A stretch of 64,000 bases of DNA from Indolivaga capnocytophagoides DSM 22835 (GTDB taxonomy: Bacteria; Bacteroidota; Bacteroidia; Bacteroidales; Dysgonomonadaceae), in NCBI RefSeq assembly GCF_000426485.1, contig NZ_AUFL01000005.1:124001-188000 (forward strand). The letters are read 5' to 3'. This document shows, in pieces, positions 34,621 through 45,555 of the stretch. Position 1 is the stretch's first letter. The number at the start of each line of letters is the position of its first letter. The translations under genes and the position numbers were made by a program. The notes beneath the pieces were generated by a model. The model ran no database searches. It was not told where the DNA came from and was given only the letters and a program-made list of their open reading frames with translations.

Positions 34621-37600
34621 TCACATCATATTTGCAGCAAGGAATTTACGAGTCAGATCAGGATTCTCACCTCTGTTTTTAATATAAAATTCGGCTTGTT
34701 CTTCCGATATTTGTCCGATAGTAAAATACCTCGATTGAGGATGTGCAAAAATCAATCCGCTTACAGATGCATTCGGAAGCATAACCCCGTTTTCGGTTAA
34801 CTGCACTTCTATTTGTTTCGAATCCAACAATGATTGATTCAGCAAAAAATTGATCGACTGATCAGGAATAGACGGATAACCAACTGCCGGACGTATTCCC
34901 TGATATTTAAGGGCAAACATCTGATCGACTGTCAAATCCTCACCGAATCCGAATCCCCAGTATTCAGTACGGATTTTAGCATGCATAAATTCGGTAGTGG
35001 CTTCAGCCAAACGATCGAGTACCGACTTCATTAGAAGAACACTGTATTCATCGCCTTTGCGTTCGTATTCACTCAACATTTCGTTCGCACCTCCGGCTCC
35101 GGCTGTAATAGTAAATGCTCCTACATAGTCTTTCTTTCCTGCACTCTTCGGTAACACAAAATCACAAAGAGACAGGTAAGTATCTTTTTCGTTTCTCTTT
35201 TGCTGACGGAGCATCGGGAAACAAACATCATTGATATAAAGGCATTCATTATCACTATATGCCTCAAATACGCCATATGTAGCTTTAATATAGTCGGCTT
35301 TCACATGAATCAGGTGATCAAGCATCTTCTGAGCATCCTTATATAACTTCATTCCTTCCTGAGCCTTTTCTCTTTCTTCTTCGGGGAACGAGTTAACCCA
35401 CGAAGTACGGCAACTCACACAATCATCTATAAATTGTACGGTATGATAACGTGCCGAAAGATTCCACGAATGGAAAAAGAATTTCCAATCAATAAAAGGA
35501 ACTATTTTCCCGATCGGAATATGAGGTATTACTTTCACACCCTTCACATTCGGTTCGGGTGCAATATAATCAGTCCAGTCTATTTTAAAGGATTTACTGA
35601 TAGCCTCTTTCAATGGCAGTAAATCTACTTTCTTATTCTCCTGTAATTCACGCAACCCTTGGTACTCCTCTTTAACTTCTTTGATAAACTCTCCTTTGGT
35701 ATTCGGATTTATCAGTTTTGCCACCGCAGCCGGTGCTTGAGACGCATCTTTTGTATATACTACCGATCCATTTCGGTATTTCGGGTCAATCTTTATTGCC
35801 GTATGTAATTTGGAAGTAGTAGCACCTCCGATCATCAAAGGAATCGTAAATCCGGCCTTCTCCATTTCATGAGCAACAATACTCATTTCTTCGAGAGACG
35901 GTGTAATCAGTCCACTTAAACACAAGATATCAGGATTTTCGTCCTTTACTTTCTGAATAATCACTTCGGGCGGAACCATTACACCTAAGTCTATCACCTC
36001 GTAATTATTACAAGCCAATATAATAGATACAATGTTTTTCCCTATATCGTGTACATCTCCTTTTACTGTGGCGATGATCAGTTTGCCTGCACTTTTTGAT
36101 GTATCCGATTTATCTTTCTGAGCTTCGATTGTTGGTTGCAATATAGCTACCGCACGCTTCATTGTACGAGCGGTCTTCACCACCTGAGGAAGGAACATTT
36201 TACCTGATCCGAACAAATCTCCAACCTTATTCATTCCTGCCATCAATGGCTTATCAATAATATCTACAGCTCTGGGATACACAGATAATGCTTCGGACAT
36301 ATCCTCTTCCATATGATCACTTATACCCTTTACCAAAGCATATTCAATACGCTGTTCGAGCGGATAAGACCGCCATTCTTCTACCTTATCGGCAGGCTGA
36401 TTCGATTTTTCGGCTTTTATCCGTTCTGCATATTCTATCAGTTCGTCGGTAGCTTCTTCCCGTCTGTTGAAAATGACATCTTCCACCAGATTTCTTAAAT
36501 CGTCGGGAATATCTTCATAAATCACGGATTGTCCGGGATTAACAATTCCCATATCCATTCCCTTCTGAATAGCATAATACAAGAAGACAGAGTGCATTAC
36601 CTCACGGATATAATCATTCCCTCGAAAAGAGAAAGACAAGTTGCTCACCCCTCCGCTTATTTTAGCATGAGGAAGATTGGCTTTTATCCAGTCTATTGTA
36701 TTAAGAAAATCAACAGCATAACCCCTATGTTCTTCTATGCCTGTGGCAATAGCCAGAATATTGGGGTCGAAAATGATATCCATTGGATTGAATCCATCAT
36801 TTACTAATAGATTATATGCCCGCTGGCAGATTTCGATACGTCTTTCATAACGGTCGGCCTGACCAATTTCATCAAAGGCCATGATAATAACAGCTGCTCC
36901 GTATTTACGAACAAGGCGGGCTTGTCTCATGAATTCTTCTTCGCCACCTTTCAGAGAGATTGAATTCACTACTGCCTTTCCTTGCACACATTTCAATCCG
37001 GCTTCCAGCACCTCCCATTTAGAAGAATCCACCATCACGGGAATACGGGATACATCGGGATCAGATGCAACCAAATTCAAGAAATTAGTCATTTCCTCGA
37101 CAGCATCCAATAATCCTTCGTCCATATTCACATCAAGAATCTGTGCTCCATCTTCGACCTGCCGATGAGCAATAGTCAGAGCCTCTTCATAATTCTTCTC
37201 TTTGATCAGACGCAGGAACTTACGAGAACCAGCCACATTACAGCGTTCTCCTATATTTATAAAATTAATCTCAGGTTTAGCCTCCAGTAACTCCAATCCG
37301 GACAGCCACATATACTGAGGTTTCTCTGACGGAACATGCGGAGCAGCACCTTTAACCAAATCTACATATTTTGCGATATGATCGGGTGTAGTACCACAAC
37401 ATCCCCCCAGAATATTGACTAAGCCTTCATCGATATATTCTTTTATCTGACGAGCCATAATCTCAGGAGTTTCATCGTACTCTCCGAATTGATTAGGCAA
37501 GCCTGCATTCGGATATGCCGATATAAAAGAAGGAGCCAAACGTCCTAATTCTTTAAGAAACGGCTTCATATCTGATGCTCCGAACGAACAGTTCAATCCC

Positions 37601-38316
37601 ACCGATAAGAAATCAATATGGCTGATTGAAGCCAGAAATCCTCCGATAGTTTGTCCGGATAAAGTCCGTCCTCCTTTATCGGAAAGAGTTACTGAAACCA
37701 TGATAGGGACATTGATTCCTTTTTCTTTACGCACCTCTTCGGCTGCGAATAGAGCAGCTTTTGCATTCAGGGTATCGAAAATCGTTTCGATAAGCAGTAG
37801 ATCAACCCCACCGTCAATAAGACCTTCTATCTGCTCTTTGTATATTCGGTGCATATCATCAAAGGTCACAGCACGGTACATGGGATCTTCTACCCGAGGA
37901 CTCATAGAGGCAGTCTTGTTGGTAGGTCCTATTGATCCTGCAACAAAACGAGGCTTATCGGGATTTTGAGCAGTATATTTATCGGCTGCACTTTTTGCTA
38001 AACGAGCGGCAGCTACATTCACTTCATGAACAAGGTGCTGCATTCCGTAATCTTCCATTGAAATGGCATTCGCATTGAAAGAATTGGTCTCTATTATGTC
38101 TGCCCCTGCATCAAGGTATTTACAATGAATGGCATCGATCACATCCGGACGGGTAAGACATAACAAATCATTATTTCCTTTCTGTAAGATCACGGCATCT
38201 TTAAACCGGTCTCCTCTGAAATCTTCTTCCGACAACTTATATTGCTGGATCAGGGAACCCATTGCTCCATCCAAAATAAGTATTCGGTGTTTTAGTATTT
38301 CCTGTATATTTTGCAT
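34621..38316 (-). CDS. metH: Cobalamin-dependent methionine synthase
   Basis: A 1231-residue four-module enzyme that transfers a methyl group from methyltetrahydrofolate to homocysteine via B12. The homocysteine module (about 1-325) has the zinc cysteines in GLNCSFG and GGCCGT. The pterin-binding module spans about 345-620, and a helical cap and B12 module (about 645-880) has the DVHDIGKN motif with the cobalt-ligating His. The C-terminal activation module (about 895-1231, RYHTVQF and [11 protein letters not shown]) binds AdoMet for reactivation. All modules are complete. It needs B12, so the host must import or make it. It lies near metNIQ but is transcribed separately. Confidence 0.97.
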   Translation of the reverse strand: MQNIQEILKHRILILDGAMGSLIQQYKLSEEDFRGDRFKDAVILQKGNNDLLCLTRPDVIDAIHCKYLDAGADIIETNSFNANAISMEDYGMQHLVHEVNVAAARLAKSAADKYTAQNPDKPRFVAGSIGPTNKTASMSPRVEDPMYRAVTFDDMHRIYKEQIEGLIDGGVDLLLIETIFDTLNAKAALFAAEEVRKEKGINVPIMVSVTLSDKGGRTLSGQTIGGFLASISHIDFLSVGLNCSFGASDMKPFLKELGRLAPSFISAYPNAGLPNQFGEYDETPEIMARQIKEYIDEGLVNILGGCCGTTPDHIAKYVDLVKGAAPHVPSEKPQYMWLSGLELLEAKPEINFINIGERCNVAGSRKFLRLIKEKNYEEALTIAHRQVEDGAQILDVNMDEGLLDAVEEMTNFLNLVASDPDVSRIPVMVDSSKWEVLEAGLKCVQGKAVVNSISLKGGEEEFMRQARLVRKYGAAVIIMAFDEIGQADRYERRIEICQRAYNLLVNDGFNPMDIIFDPNILAIATGIEEHRGYAVDFLNTIDWIKANLPHAKISGGVSNLSFSFRGNDYIREVMHSVFLYYAIQKGMDMGIVNPGQSVIYEDIPDDLRNLVEDVIFNRREEATDELIEYAERIKAEKSNQPADKVEEWRSYPLEQRIEYALVKGISDHMEEDMSEALSVYPRAVDIIDKPLMAGMNKVGDLFGSGKMFLPQVVKTARTMKRAVAILQPTIEAQKDKSDTSKSAGKLIIATVKGDVHDIGKNIVSIILACNNYEVIDLGVMVPPEVIIQKVKDENPDILCLSGLITPSLEEMSIVAHEMEKAGFTIPLMIGGATTSKLHTAIKIDPKYRNGSVVYTKDASQAPAAVAKLINPNTKGEFIKEVKEEYQGLRELQENKKVDLLPLKEAISKSFKIDWTDYIAPEPNVKGVKVIPHIPIGKIVPFIDWKFFFHSWNLSARYHTVQFIDDCVSCRTSWVNSFPEEEREKAQEGMKLYKDAQKMLDHLIHVKADYIKATYGVFEAYSDNECLYINDVCFPMLRQQKRNEKDTYLSLCDFVLPKSAGKKDYVGAFTITAGAGGANEMLSEYERKGDEYSVLLMKSVLDRLAEATTEFMHAKIRTEYWGFGFGEDLTVDQMFALKYQGIRPAVGYPSIPDQSINFLLNQSLLDSKQIEVQLTENGVMLPNASVSGLIFAHPQSRYFTIGQISEEQAEFYIKNRGENPDLTRKFLAANMM

Positions 38317-38364
38317 TATGTAAGTACGTAAGTATTTTTTATTTAAAAATGTTCTATGTTACAA

Positions 38365-38372
38365 CGAAGATA
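38365..38372 (-). promoter_or_regulatory. Possible -7 promoter box for metH
   Basis: TATCTTCG on the minus strand, one mismatch to TAnnTTTG, about 49 nt before the ATG. A GTAAGTAC/GTAAGTAT direct repeat (about 38321-38337) follows in the leader. Confidence 0.35.
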
Positions 38373-38465
38373 AAACAATTTTATCTGATACATTAACCAG
38401 AATGAAAATTAGTAGACAAAAAGCTCTTTTTTGAGGCTAATTAAGAAAATTACTTATCTTATCTA

Positions 38466-39839
38466 TTATTCTATTCTCTTTATCGAATTTACCTTATAAT
38501 AGTCGGCACAAATACGATTGCGCCACGATAATTCATCGGCTGTTATATCTTCAAAGTCAAATTGACCGGGCATTATTATAGGAGATTCTTTTAGTACGAT
38601 ATCTTTGATTCCTTTGCCTTTCTGAGATTCGATATATTGCTCTCGGACTTTATACCTATCCCTGAGATATTTCAGAGGATTATAATACATACAATAATAT
38701 GTGCTTCCTGACCAGATCAACAGAGCTGTCAAAAACAGATAATTAACTATTTTAGTTCCTCTTGTTTCAAATTTGAGATCTCCGTACAAAATAGAAATAG
38801 CAACTATCATAAATGCATGCATGCAAAAAGATGCTCTCACCGGAAATATAGGTGATGCAATCATTGCTAAAGCCGAAATATGAGCTGCAATGAAAAACAA
38901 TACAGATCCGAATAATACCTTTTCATTCCGATTAGCCTTATTCACAAACCAATATATCAATACAGATACAAAATAAGCGGCAATCAGAGCGGACACTGCC
39001 GGTATATACCTGTAAATAAGATAAATATTCCGGGCTTTAAATCTTAAAACTTCTACTAGAGGTTTAGTATCCAGATTCAGTGAGACATGGGTATCATGGG
39101 AACGGATGAAATTACCCGGAGCAGCAAGCATAATTGCACAACCAATACCTACCCCAAATAAACCTGCAGCAAACCAAAGAGGAACTTTTATCTTCCGTAT
39201 TGTAAAATAGATCAACAAAGAGAATATAATAAACAATAAAGCTATCGAAACATTCTCGTTAGTCCACCCCGCTATTATTCCGAATAAAAACATCCACAAG
39301 GCTCTCAATCGCGTATCCTTACTTTTTTCTGTTATATAAAAGCGATAATAGTTATAGAGGAAAGACAATACAATAAGTGAGCCCCACAAATAATTTGAAC
39401 TGCCTGTAATCCAGATAACAGTCTGTGGAAAAGTAGGGAGTCCTAACCACAAAACAGCCCCGATAAACAGAAATAACATAGGGGCCAATACTTTACCGCA
39501 GTTAGCTATTTTATATATACCCAATATAAACAACACAAAGGCCAGACTATTAATAATCTCACGAGTCAAAGCCGGAATCATCAAGAGTATCTGATCTATA
39601 AAATGCACAACATTGCGCCCTCCCCAGTATAAATAATGATTATACTGCGACACAAAAACATCTCTTATATTGTGAATAAAACGAGCAGGATTTTCATTAA
39701 AAACAAAAGAATACATCCAATCATCGGAATGAATCGGATACATCCTGTTCAATAAAAATATTAATAGAAAAAATACAAAAAAGATTATACCGAACAACCA
39801 TCGCCGGATACTCTTTTTATCCCCATTTACTATCCCCAT
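38466..39839 (-). CDS. Polytopic membrane protein, DUF6056-like
   Basis: A 457-residue inner-membrane protein with about ten to eleven hydrophobic helices and a short cytoplasmic tail. The early extracytoplasmic loop contains SDDWMYSF and YLYWGGRNVVHF. An acidic pair in the first loop followed by an aromatic/Arg stretch is typical of GT-C-like lipid-linked sugar transferases and of the DUF6056/DUF3329-type family that I believe this belongs to. No function has been shown. It is not obviously linked to its neighbours; the nearest gene, smpB, lies 69 bp away. Confidence 0.6.
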   Translation of the reverse strand: MGIVNGDKKSIRRWLFGIIFFVFFLLIFLLNRMYPIHSDDWMYSFVFNENPARFIHNIRDVFVSQYNHYLYWGGRNVVHFIDQILLMIPALTREIINSLAFVLFILGIYKIANCGKVLAPMLFLFIGAVLWLGLPTFPQTVIWITGSSNYLWGSLIVLSFLYNYYRFYITEKSKDTRLRALWMFLFGIIAGWTNENVSIALLFIIFSLLIYFTIRKIKVPLWFAAGLFGVGIGCAIMLAAPGNFIRSHDTHVSLNLDTKPLVEVLRFKARNIYLIYRYIPAVSALIAAYFVSVLIYWFVNKANRNEKVLFGSVLFFIAAHISALAMIASPIFPVRASFCMHAFMIVAISILYGDLKFETRGTKIVNYLFLTALLIWSGSTYYCMYYNPLKYLRDRYKVREQYIESQKGKGIKDIVLKESPIIMPGQFDFEDITADELSWRNRICADYYKVNSIKRIE

Positions 39840-39907
39840 ATAAATAAAATAAAGATTTTAAAGACCAGTGTCTTATAAATCGTATAGAATAAAGGTCTGA
39901 AACAGCC

Positions 39908-40363
39908 TTATTTCTTCATAAAGCGATCCAGCATACGCTTATCGTCTTTTTCTTTCAAAGACTGGCGTTTATCATATTGCTTTTTCCCTCTGGCAACTGC
40001 GATATTTATTTTGGCCAACCCTCTGTCATTGATAAATAAACGGGTAGGCACAATTGTGTATCCCGTTTCTTTCACCATCCGCTGTATCTTCTTCAGTTCT
40101 TTCCTGTTTAGCAGCAGTTTACGATCTCGACGCGCAGCATGGTTGTTGTATGAACCATAGAAATATTCCGATATATTCATATTTCTAACCCATAATCCGC
40201 TTTTTTCAAAAATGCAGAATGTATCGACAAGACTGGCTTTCCCCAACCTTATCGATTTTATCTCCGTACCGGTCAGTACTAAACCGGCTGTATAAGTTTC
40301 GAGCAGTTCGTAATCAAAAGTTGCCCGTTTATTCTTAATATTTATATTTGATTGCTGTTTCAT
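39908..40363 (-). CDS. smpB: SsrA-binding protein SmpB
   Basis: A 151-residue tmRNA partner for rescue of stalled ribosomes. It has the beta-barrel start [10 protein letters not shown] and [14 protein letters not shown], the middle NISEY and the basic C-terminal tail [18 protein letters not shown] typical of the family. Full length. The tmRNA gene is not in this window. Confidence 0.96.
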   Translation of the reverse strand: MKQQSNINIKNKRATFDYELLETYTAGLVLTGTEIKSIRLGKASLVDTFCIFEKSGLWVRNMNISEYFYGSYNNHAARRDRKLLLNRKELKKIQRMVKETGYTIVPTRLFINDRGLAKINIAVARGKKQYDKRQSLKEKDDKRMLDRFMKK

Positions 40364-40442
40364 AATCCAATGAGGCAGAAGGCCTCTTTTAAAACTTTAT
40401 AAGTATAAATTACATTTATACTTACCATTGCTAAAGAACAAA

Positions 40443-40877
40443 TTATTCGTTCAACAGCTTATTCAGAAAATCGTCAAACTCTTTGTCGATCCGTTCCATA
40501 AAATCATTCTCGAGCCTTACGATAGAATCATCCTCAATGACTAACAGTTCTTTTTGCACGACAAAATTTTCATCGGCAAGACTGATCGAAAATGGCTTGT
40601 AAAGATCCAATGCGCCAAAACGGTCTTCATCATCGAATTTTGTCACCACTTCACTCAGTGCATTTTCTATCTCAGTATCATCATCCAATTCTACCCAAGC
40701 TTCTACTAAAACCTGAGATAACAGATTCTCTTCATCATCATAGATCGACAATTCTCCGCTATCCTTATCTACAACCAAATAGATGTCCGTCAGGGAACTT
40801 CCTGCGTAATCGTTCTTGAGGTTGTCTATAGCCTCTGCCAGAGCATTAGCAATTTCTTTGTTCGCTTTTGTTGCCAT
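40443..40877 (-). CDS. Acidic conserved hypothetical protein
   Basis: A 144-residue, strongly acidic soluble protein with no signal peptide or membrane helix and no domain I recognise. An N-terminal helix (ANALAEAIDNL) is followed by a predicted beta-rich middle with many Asp/Glu and a helical C-terminus. Coding character is clear from continuous third-position bias and its clean fit between neighbours. It lies 85 bp after the S41 protease gene and upstream of smpB on the same strand, so it may share a transcript with either. Confidence 0.6.
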   Translation of the reverse strand: MATKANKEIANALAEAIDNLKNDYAGSSLTDIYLVVDKDSGELSIYDDEENLLSQVLVEAWVELDDDTEIENALSEVVTKFDDEDRFGALDLYKPFSISLADENFVVQKELLVIEDDSIVRLENDFMERIDKEFDDFLNKLLNE

Positions 40878-40961
40878 TATGTCAATTTCTATTAAGCTCG
40901 GAGAGCTTTTTTATTGTTAATATTTTCTCTTATTTCGACAAAAGAGATCTGAAGCTCAGTC

Positions 40962-42560
40962 TTATTTCTGTTTCAGCAACTTATAGTACTGCGCATCGTC
41001 CCGAATTATCTCAAGACCTTTGGTAAAGATAACACTTTCGTCGTTTATTAACTGAAAATAAGATGACATGTCATATAAATCGCGAGCCATAGATGATTTG
41101 ATCCGGCGTTTCAATAAATCTTTTGACCGGTCAAACTGATCTTCTTTAAATTCAATTTTCGATTCGGTAGCCATTTTCACCAAATCATCCAACAAGTCAT
41201 TCGAAACCACATATTCCTTCTTGAATTTATCTATTGTCGGATATTTTTTCAACAAACCTTTACGGTTTGCATCAACCTGATTCAATGCCAACCTGTAAGT
41301 TAATCCCATTGCATTAACACGTCCGCTGTAATCGGTATATTCAGTTGTGTCCATTGGCACAAAATAATCAGGCATGATACCTCCGCCTCCATATACAATA
41401 CGCTGGTTTACCAACGTCTTATATTTCAAAGAATCAGGAAAATGGATACTATCCGCATTCATCATTTCCCCTCTGTTATAACGATCTATCAGATCTTTAT
41501 TATACAAATCCTGATCGCCGTTTACATAAGGTTTTTGTATACATCGGCCGGTAGGCGTATAATAGCGGGCAACCGTAAGTCTGATCATCGAACCATCAGG
41601 CAATGGAAATTGGCGTTGTACCAATCCTTTACCAAATGTACGCCGTCCTATAATCAGCCCTCTGTCCCAATCCTGAACCGCTCCGGATACAATTTCACTG
41701 GCCGAAGCAGAACCTTCGTCCACTAAGATAACTAATTTTCCGGATTCGAACATCCCTTTTTCGGTTGCAACATCACTCGACTTAGCCTGATGTGTTCCTT
41801 CCATGTAAACAACCAGTTTGTCTTTTCCTAAAAACTCATCTGCCAATTCTGTTGCGGCAGTAAGGTACCCTCCGCCATTACTCTGTAAGTCGAGAATAAG
41901 ATCCTGCATCCCCTGAACCTTCAGTTTTTCAAGAGCCAGTCTGAATTCTTCGACCGTAGTTGCTCCAAAACGGCTCAGACGGATATATCCTGTTTTTTGA
42001 TCTACCATATACGACGCATCGAGACTGTAGATCGGTATTTTATCTCTTATAATCTGAAAGACAATCGGCTCAGAAACACCTCTTCTTGCAACCGAAACTT
42101 TGACTTTTGTTCCTTTGGGTCCCCTCAATCGTTTCATGATATCCTTTGTGCTCATATTGACTCCGGCTATAGCTGTATCATTTACTGCAATAACCCTGTC
42201 TCCGGGCAATAAGCCGACACGTTCGGAAGGACCGTCTGCTATCGTTTCTATCACATACAGAGTGTCACTCATCATATTAAATGAAATACCAATCCCATCA
42301 AAATTACCTTCCAATGGTTCATTCATTTCAGCAACAGCATCTGCATTCAGATAGGATGAATGAGGGTCGAGTTCCTTCAAAATGGCAACAATAGCATCAT
42401 CCGCCAGTTTTTCGTCATCTACCTGATCAACATACATCCGCTCTATAAGTGTCATGGTTGTAGCCAGTTTACGTGTACCCTGACTCATACTGAACTGAGC
42501 AGATAAATCACTGTATGCAAACAATGTAAACACTACAACTAATAGCAATATCTTTTTCAT
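40962..42560 (-). CDS. S41-family C-terminal processing peptidase (CtpA/Tsp-like)
   Basis: A 532-residue exported serine protease with a signal peptide ending at LSAQ (residue 22). A PDZ domain (about 85-160) is followed by the S41 catalytic domain. Ser286 in GSASASE and Lys311 in TFGKGLVQ form the Ser/Lys dyad seen in Tsp. A C-terminal ~130-residue helical extension is common in Bacteroidetes members. Such proteases cut periplasmic or envelope proteins at their C-termini. It is 105 bp from coaD on the same strand. Confidence 0.9.
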   Translation of the reverse strand: MKKILLLVVVFTLFAYSDLSAQFSMSQGTRKLATTMTLIERMYVDQVDDEKLADDAIVAILKELDPHSSYLNADAVAEMNEPLEGNFDGIGISFNMMSDTLYVIETIADGPSERVGLLPGDRVIAVNDTAIAGVNMSTKDIMKRLRGPKGTKVKVSVARRGVSEPIVFQIIRDKIPIYSLDASYMVDQKTGYIRLSRFGATTVEEFRLALEKLKVQGMQDLILDLQSNGGGYLTAATELADEFLGKDKLVVYMEGTHQAKSSDVATEKGMFESGKLVILVDEGSASASEIVSGAVQDWDRGLIIGRRTFGKGLVQRQFPLPDGSMIRLTVARYYTPTGRCIQKPYVNGDQDLYNKDLIDRYNRGEMMNADSIHFPDSLKYKTLVNQRIVYGGGGIMPDYFVPMDTTEYTDYSGRVNAMGLTYRLALNQVDANRKGLLKKYPTIDKFKKEYVVSNDLLDDLVKMATESKIEFKEDQFDRSKDLLKRRIKSSMARDLYDMSSYFQLINDESVIFTKGLEIIRDDAQYYKLLKQK

Positions 42561-42665
42561 GTACCTTCTTTGTGTTTTTATGCAAAGAAGTCAAGTAGAA
42601 GACTCTTACTTGACCTCTTGATCTGATATAATATTTATCTAGTAACTCTATTCAAGTGAAACTTT

Positions 42666-43133
42666 CTAATCGTTTATGTCAATATTAATTCCTTCAGGCA
42701 CGAAGTCTGAGATGTCGTGATTGAAACGCATTAATTGGCGGACAATGGTCGAACTTATATGGGTGTACTCCGGTTCAGTAAACAATACAACGGTTTCTAT
42801 TCCGGATATCTTACGATTCATATCTGCAATTGTCTTTTCGTATTCAAAGTCATTTACAGAGCGTATCCCTCTCAGGATAAAATCAGCGTCGACTTCTTTA
42901 GCAAAATCCACGGTAAGACAATCATAGGAAGTAACCGATACTCTGGATTCGTTTTTATATAAAGAACGAATCATATCAATACGCTTTTCCAACGGAAAAT
43001 AGCTTTGTTTAGTATCGTTAACCCCAATAGAAATAACTATTTCATCTACAATAGCCAACCCTCGGCGAACCAATGATGCATGACCTATTGTAAACGGATC
43101 AAACGTACCGGGGAAAATAGCTTTCTTCATCAT
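42666..43133 (-). CDS. coaD: Phosphopantetheine adenylyltransferase
   Basis: A 155-residue enzyme of coenzyme A synthesis that joins 4'-phosphopantetheine with ATP to give dephospho-CoA. It has the nucleotidyltransferase motif [22 protein letters not shown] in the middle and ISSTIVRQL near the end. The gene begins with two adjacent ATGs (43133 and 43130) and either may be used. Confidence 0.95.
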   Translation of the reverse strand: MMKKAIFPGTFDPFTIGHASLVRRGLAIVDEIVISIGVNDTKQSYFPLEKRIDMIRSLYKNESRVSVTSYDCLTVDFAKEVDADFILRGIRSVNDFEYEKTIADMNRKISGIETVVLFTEPEYTHISSTIVRQLMRFNHDISDFVPEGINIDIND

Positions 43134-43215
43134 AATTAAGACCTCTATTGCAGATATTAAAATTGATCAAATAACAGATATGACAAACTTTGGCAGTCTT
43201 GTTTACCAAAGCTAA

Positions 43216-43230
43216 AAGGTCTGCAACCTT
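43216..43230. repeat. Degenerate GGTCT-AGACC palindrome at the recQ end
   Basis: AAGGT-CTGCA-ACCTT keeps the outer arms but has a different centre. It overlaps the recQ stop codon and lies about 80 bp before coaD. Confidence 0.45.
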
Positions 43231-45415
43231 AGTTTGCCATGTCCGAAATAAACTTAATCCTTACTAGACGAATTTCATCTTCAGTATAAGTTCCTAACTC
43301 ATTTATTGCATCTTCCAGATCATCCGACTCTGCTTCCTGGAAATAGTCGAATATATCGGCCATATGGTCTTCATCGATTACTTCTTCCAGAAAATAATCT
43401 ATATTGATTTTAGTTCCGGAGTAAACAATTGCTTCCAGTTCTGTCAACAATTCAGAGAATTCAATACCTTTCGATTCGGCTAAGTCATCCAAAGCTACTT
43501 TACGGTCAATACTTTGAACAATGGCTACCTTCATCTTCGATTTGTTGGCAACTGTTCTGACACGTAAGTCTTCAGGACGTTCTATTTCATTTTCTTCAAC
43601 ATGTCGTTTTATAATCTCAACAAACTCCGCTCCATATCTTTTAGCCTTACCTGCCCCTACTCCGGGTATATTTTGCAGCTCATCGATACTTGTAGGATAG
43701 ATTGTTGCCATCGCTTCCAAAGAAGGATCCTGAAATATAACATAAGGCGGCACATTCAATTTTTTAGACATCTTCTTTCGAAGATCTTTCATGATTGAAA
43801 ACAAAACCGGATCTACAGCCGAACTTCCTCCGCCACCTTTGATAATTACATCTTCATCGTCTTCATCTTCCTCATCGGCATCCTGTGCAATTTTGAAAGA
43901 TACAGGTTTCTTCAAAAAGTCCTTGCCTTTTTTGGTTATTTTCAGAAGACCGTAATTCTCGATATCTTTATCCAGATAACCGGCAATCAAAGCCTGCTTA
44001 ATTACAGCATTCCATGTGTCTTCGTCTGTTCCTTCACCGGATCCGAATGCATCCAAATCCTGATGTCCGTATGTTTCTATTTCAGAGGTTTCTTTACCTC
44101 GCAGGAAATTGATAACATAATCTGTTTTAAATTTTTCTTTTAATGCTAATACAGCTTCTATCGCTGTTAATAATAAATCTTGAGCTTCCACTTGTTTTTT
44201 AGGGTTTATACAATTGTCACAATTACCGCAGTTATGCTGATTATATTTTTCGCCAAAATAATGTAATAGAACAATTCTCCGACACAAGGCTGTTTCGGCA
44301 TAAGCCGCAGTCTCAAGCAAGAGTTGTTTGCCTATTTCCTGTTCTGCCACAGGTTTCCCCTGCATAAATTTTTCGAGCTTCTGCAAGTCTTTATACGAAT
44401 AAAATGCAATACATCGTCCTTCTCCTCCATCACGACCGGCACGGCCGGTTTCCTGATAATAACCTTCGAGGCTTTTGGGCATATCGTAATGTATCACATA
44501 CCTGACATCCGGCTTATCAATTCCCATTCCAAAGGCAATGGTAGCCACGATGACATCAACTTTTTCCATCAGGAACGCATCCTGATTATCAGCTCTGGTA
44601 CTAGCGTCCAATCCTGCATGATATGCCAATGCATTAATATTGTTAGCCCGCAATATTTCAGCGAACTCTTCTACTTTCTTTCTACTCAAACAATATATAA
44701 TGCCGGACTTTCCTTCTTGAGATTTTATATATTTAATAATGTCTTTATCGACATTATCGGTTTTCGAACGAACTTCGTAATACAGATTTTCCCTATTGAA
44801 TGAAGATTTGAATACTGTTGCATCCAACATTCCCAGACTCTTCTGGATATCATGCTGCACTTTGGGTGTAGCTGTTGCTGTCAGAGCAATAATAGGACGT
44901 TGTCCTATTTCATTTATAATAGGGCGTATACGCCTGTATTCGGGTCGAAAATCGTGTCCCCACTCCGAGATGCAGTGAGCCTCGTCTATCGCATAGAACG
45001 ATACCTTGATATGGTGTAGAAAATCAATATTCTCTTCTTTTGTCAAGGATTCGGGCGCAACGTATAACAATTTTGTTTTTCCGGCCAGAACATCATTTTT
45101 AACCTGCTCAATAGCCGCTTTATTCAGTGATGAATTTAAGAAATGGGCAACCCCGTCTTCTTCGCTGAAATTACGCATTGCATCCACCTGATTCTTCATT
45201 AAGGCAATCAAGGGAGAGATAACAATGGCTGTGCCATCCATAAGTATAGCGGGCAACTGGTAACAGAGGGATTTACCTCCACCGGTCGGCATAAGAACAA
45301 AGGTATCTTTTTCCGCCAAAATATTTTGGATGATAGCTTCTTGGGTTCCCTTGAATTTATCAAATCCAAAATGTTTTTTCAGATTCTCAATTAATAAATC
45401 TTCTTTTTTTGGCAT
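43229..45415 (-). CDS. recQ: ATP-dependent DNA helicase RecQ
   Basis: A 728-residue 3'-5' DNA helicase. The helicase core has Walker A GGGKSLCYQLP, the DEAH box, TATATPKV and the QETGRAGRDG motif VI. An RQC zinc-binding module with HNCGNCDNC follows, then an HRDC domain (about 530-610). A C-terminal acidic region of about 115 residues resembles a winged-helix extension. This long form is common in Bacteroidetes. Acts in recombination and replication repair. Confidence 0.95.
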   Translation of the reverse strand: MPKKEDLLIENLKKHFGFDKFKGTQEAIIQNILAEKDTFVLMPTGGGKSLCYQLPAILMDGTAIVISPLIALMKNQVDAMRNFSEEDGVAHFLNSSLNKAAIEQVKNDVLAGKTKLLYVAPESLTKEENIDFLHHIKVSFYAIDEAHCISEWGHDFRPEYRRIRPIINEIGQRPIIALTATATPKVQHDIQKSLGMLDATVFKSSFNRENLYYEVRSKTDNVDKDIIKYIKSQEGKSGIIYCLSRKKVEEFAEILRANNINALAYHAGLDASTRADNQDAFLMEKVDVIVATIAFGMGIDKPDVRYVIHYDMPKSLEGYYQETGRAGRDGGEGRCIAFYSYKDLQKLEKFMQGKPVAEQEIGKQLLLETAAYAETALCRRIVLLHYFGEKYNQHNCGNCDNCINPKKQVEAQDLLLTAIEAVLALKEKFKTDYVINFLRGKETSEIETYGHQDLDAFGSGEGTDEDTWNAVIKQALIAGYLDKDIENYGLLKITKKGKDFLKKPVSFKIAQDADEEDEDDEDVIIKGGGGSSAVDPVLFSIMKDLRKKMSKKLNVPPYVIFQDPSLEAMATIYPTSIDELQNIPGVGAGKAKRYGAEFVEIIKRHVEENEIERPEDLRVRTVANKSKMKVAIVQSIDRKVALDDLAESKGIEFSELLTELEAIVYSGTKINIDYFLEEVIDEDHMADIFDYFQEAESDDLEDAINELGTYTEDEIRLVRIKFISDMAN

Positions 45416-45555
45416 AGTAAATCAAATCGATCTAAAATAACTCGGGTAAAAACTACTATATCTAATATTGAATAATTGCTTTTACTAGATACGAAGATAG
45501 CGTCTTAACCGAAAATTCCAATAAAAAAAAGATTTATTTTAATTGAAAAAATGAT

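Noticed and set aside
40364-40390. GAGGC/GCCTC hairpin before smpB as another copy of the dispersed palindrome
   Set aside because: Arms and centre differ; it lacks GGTCT/AGACC and is not followed by T on the relevant strand.
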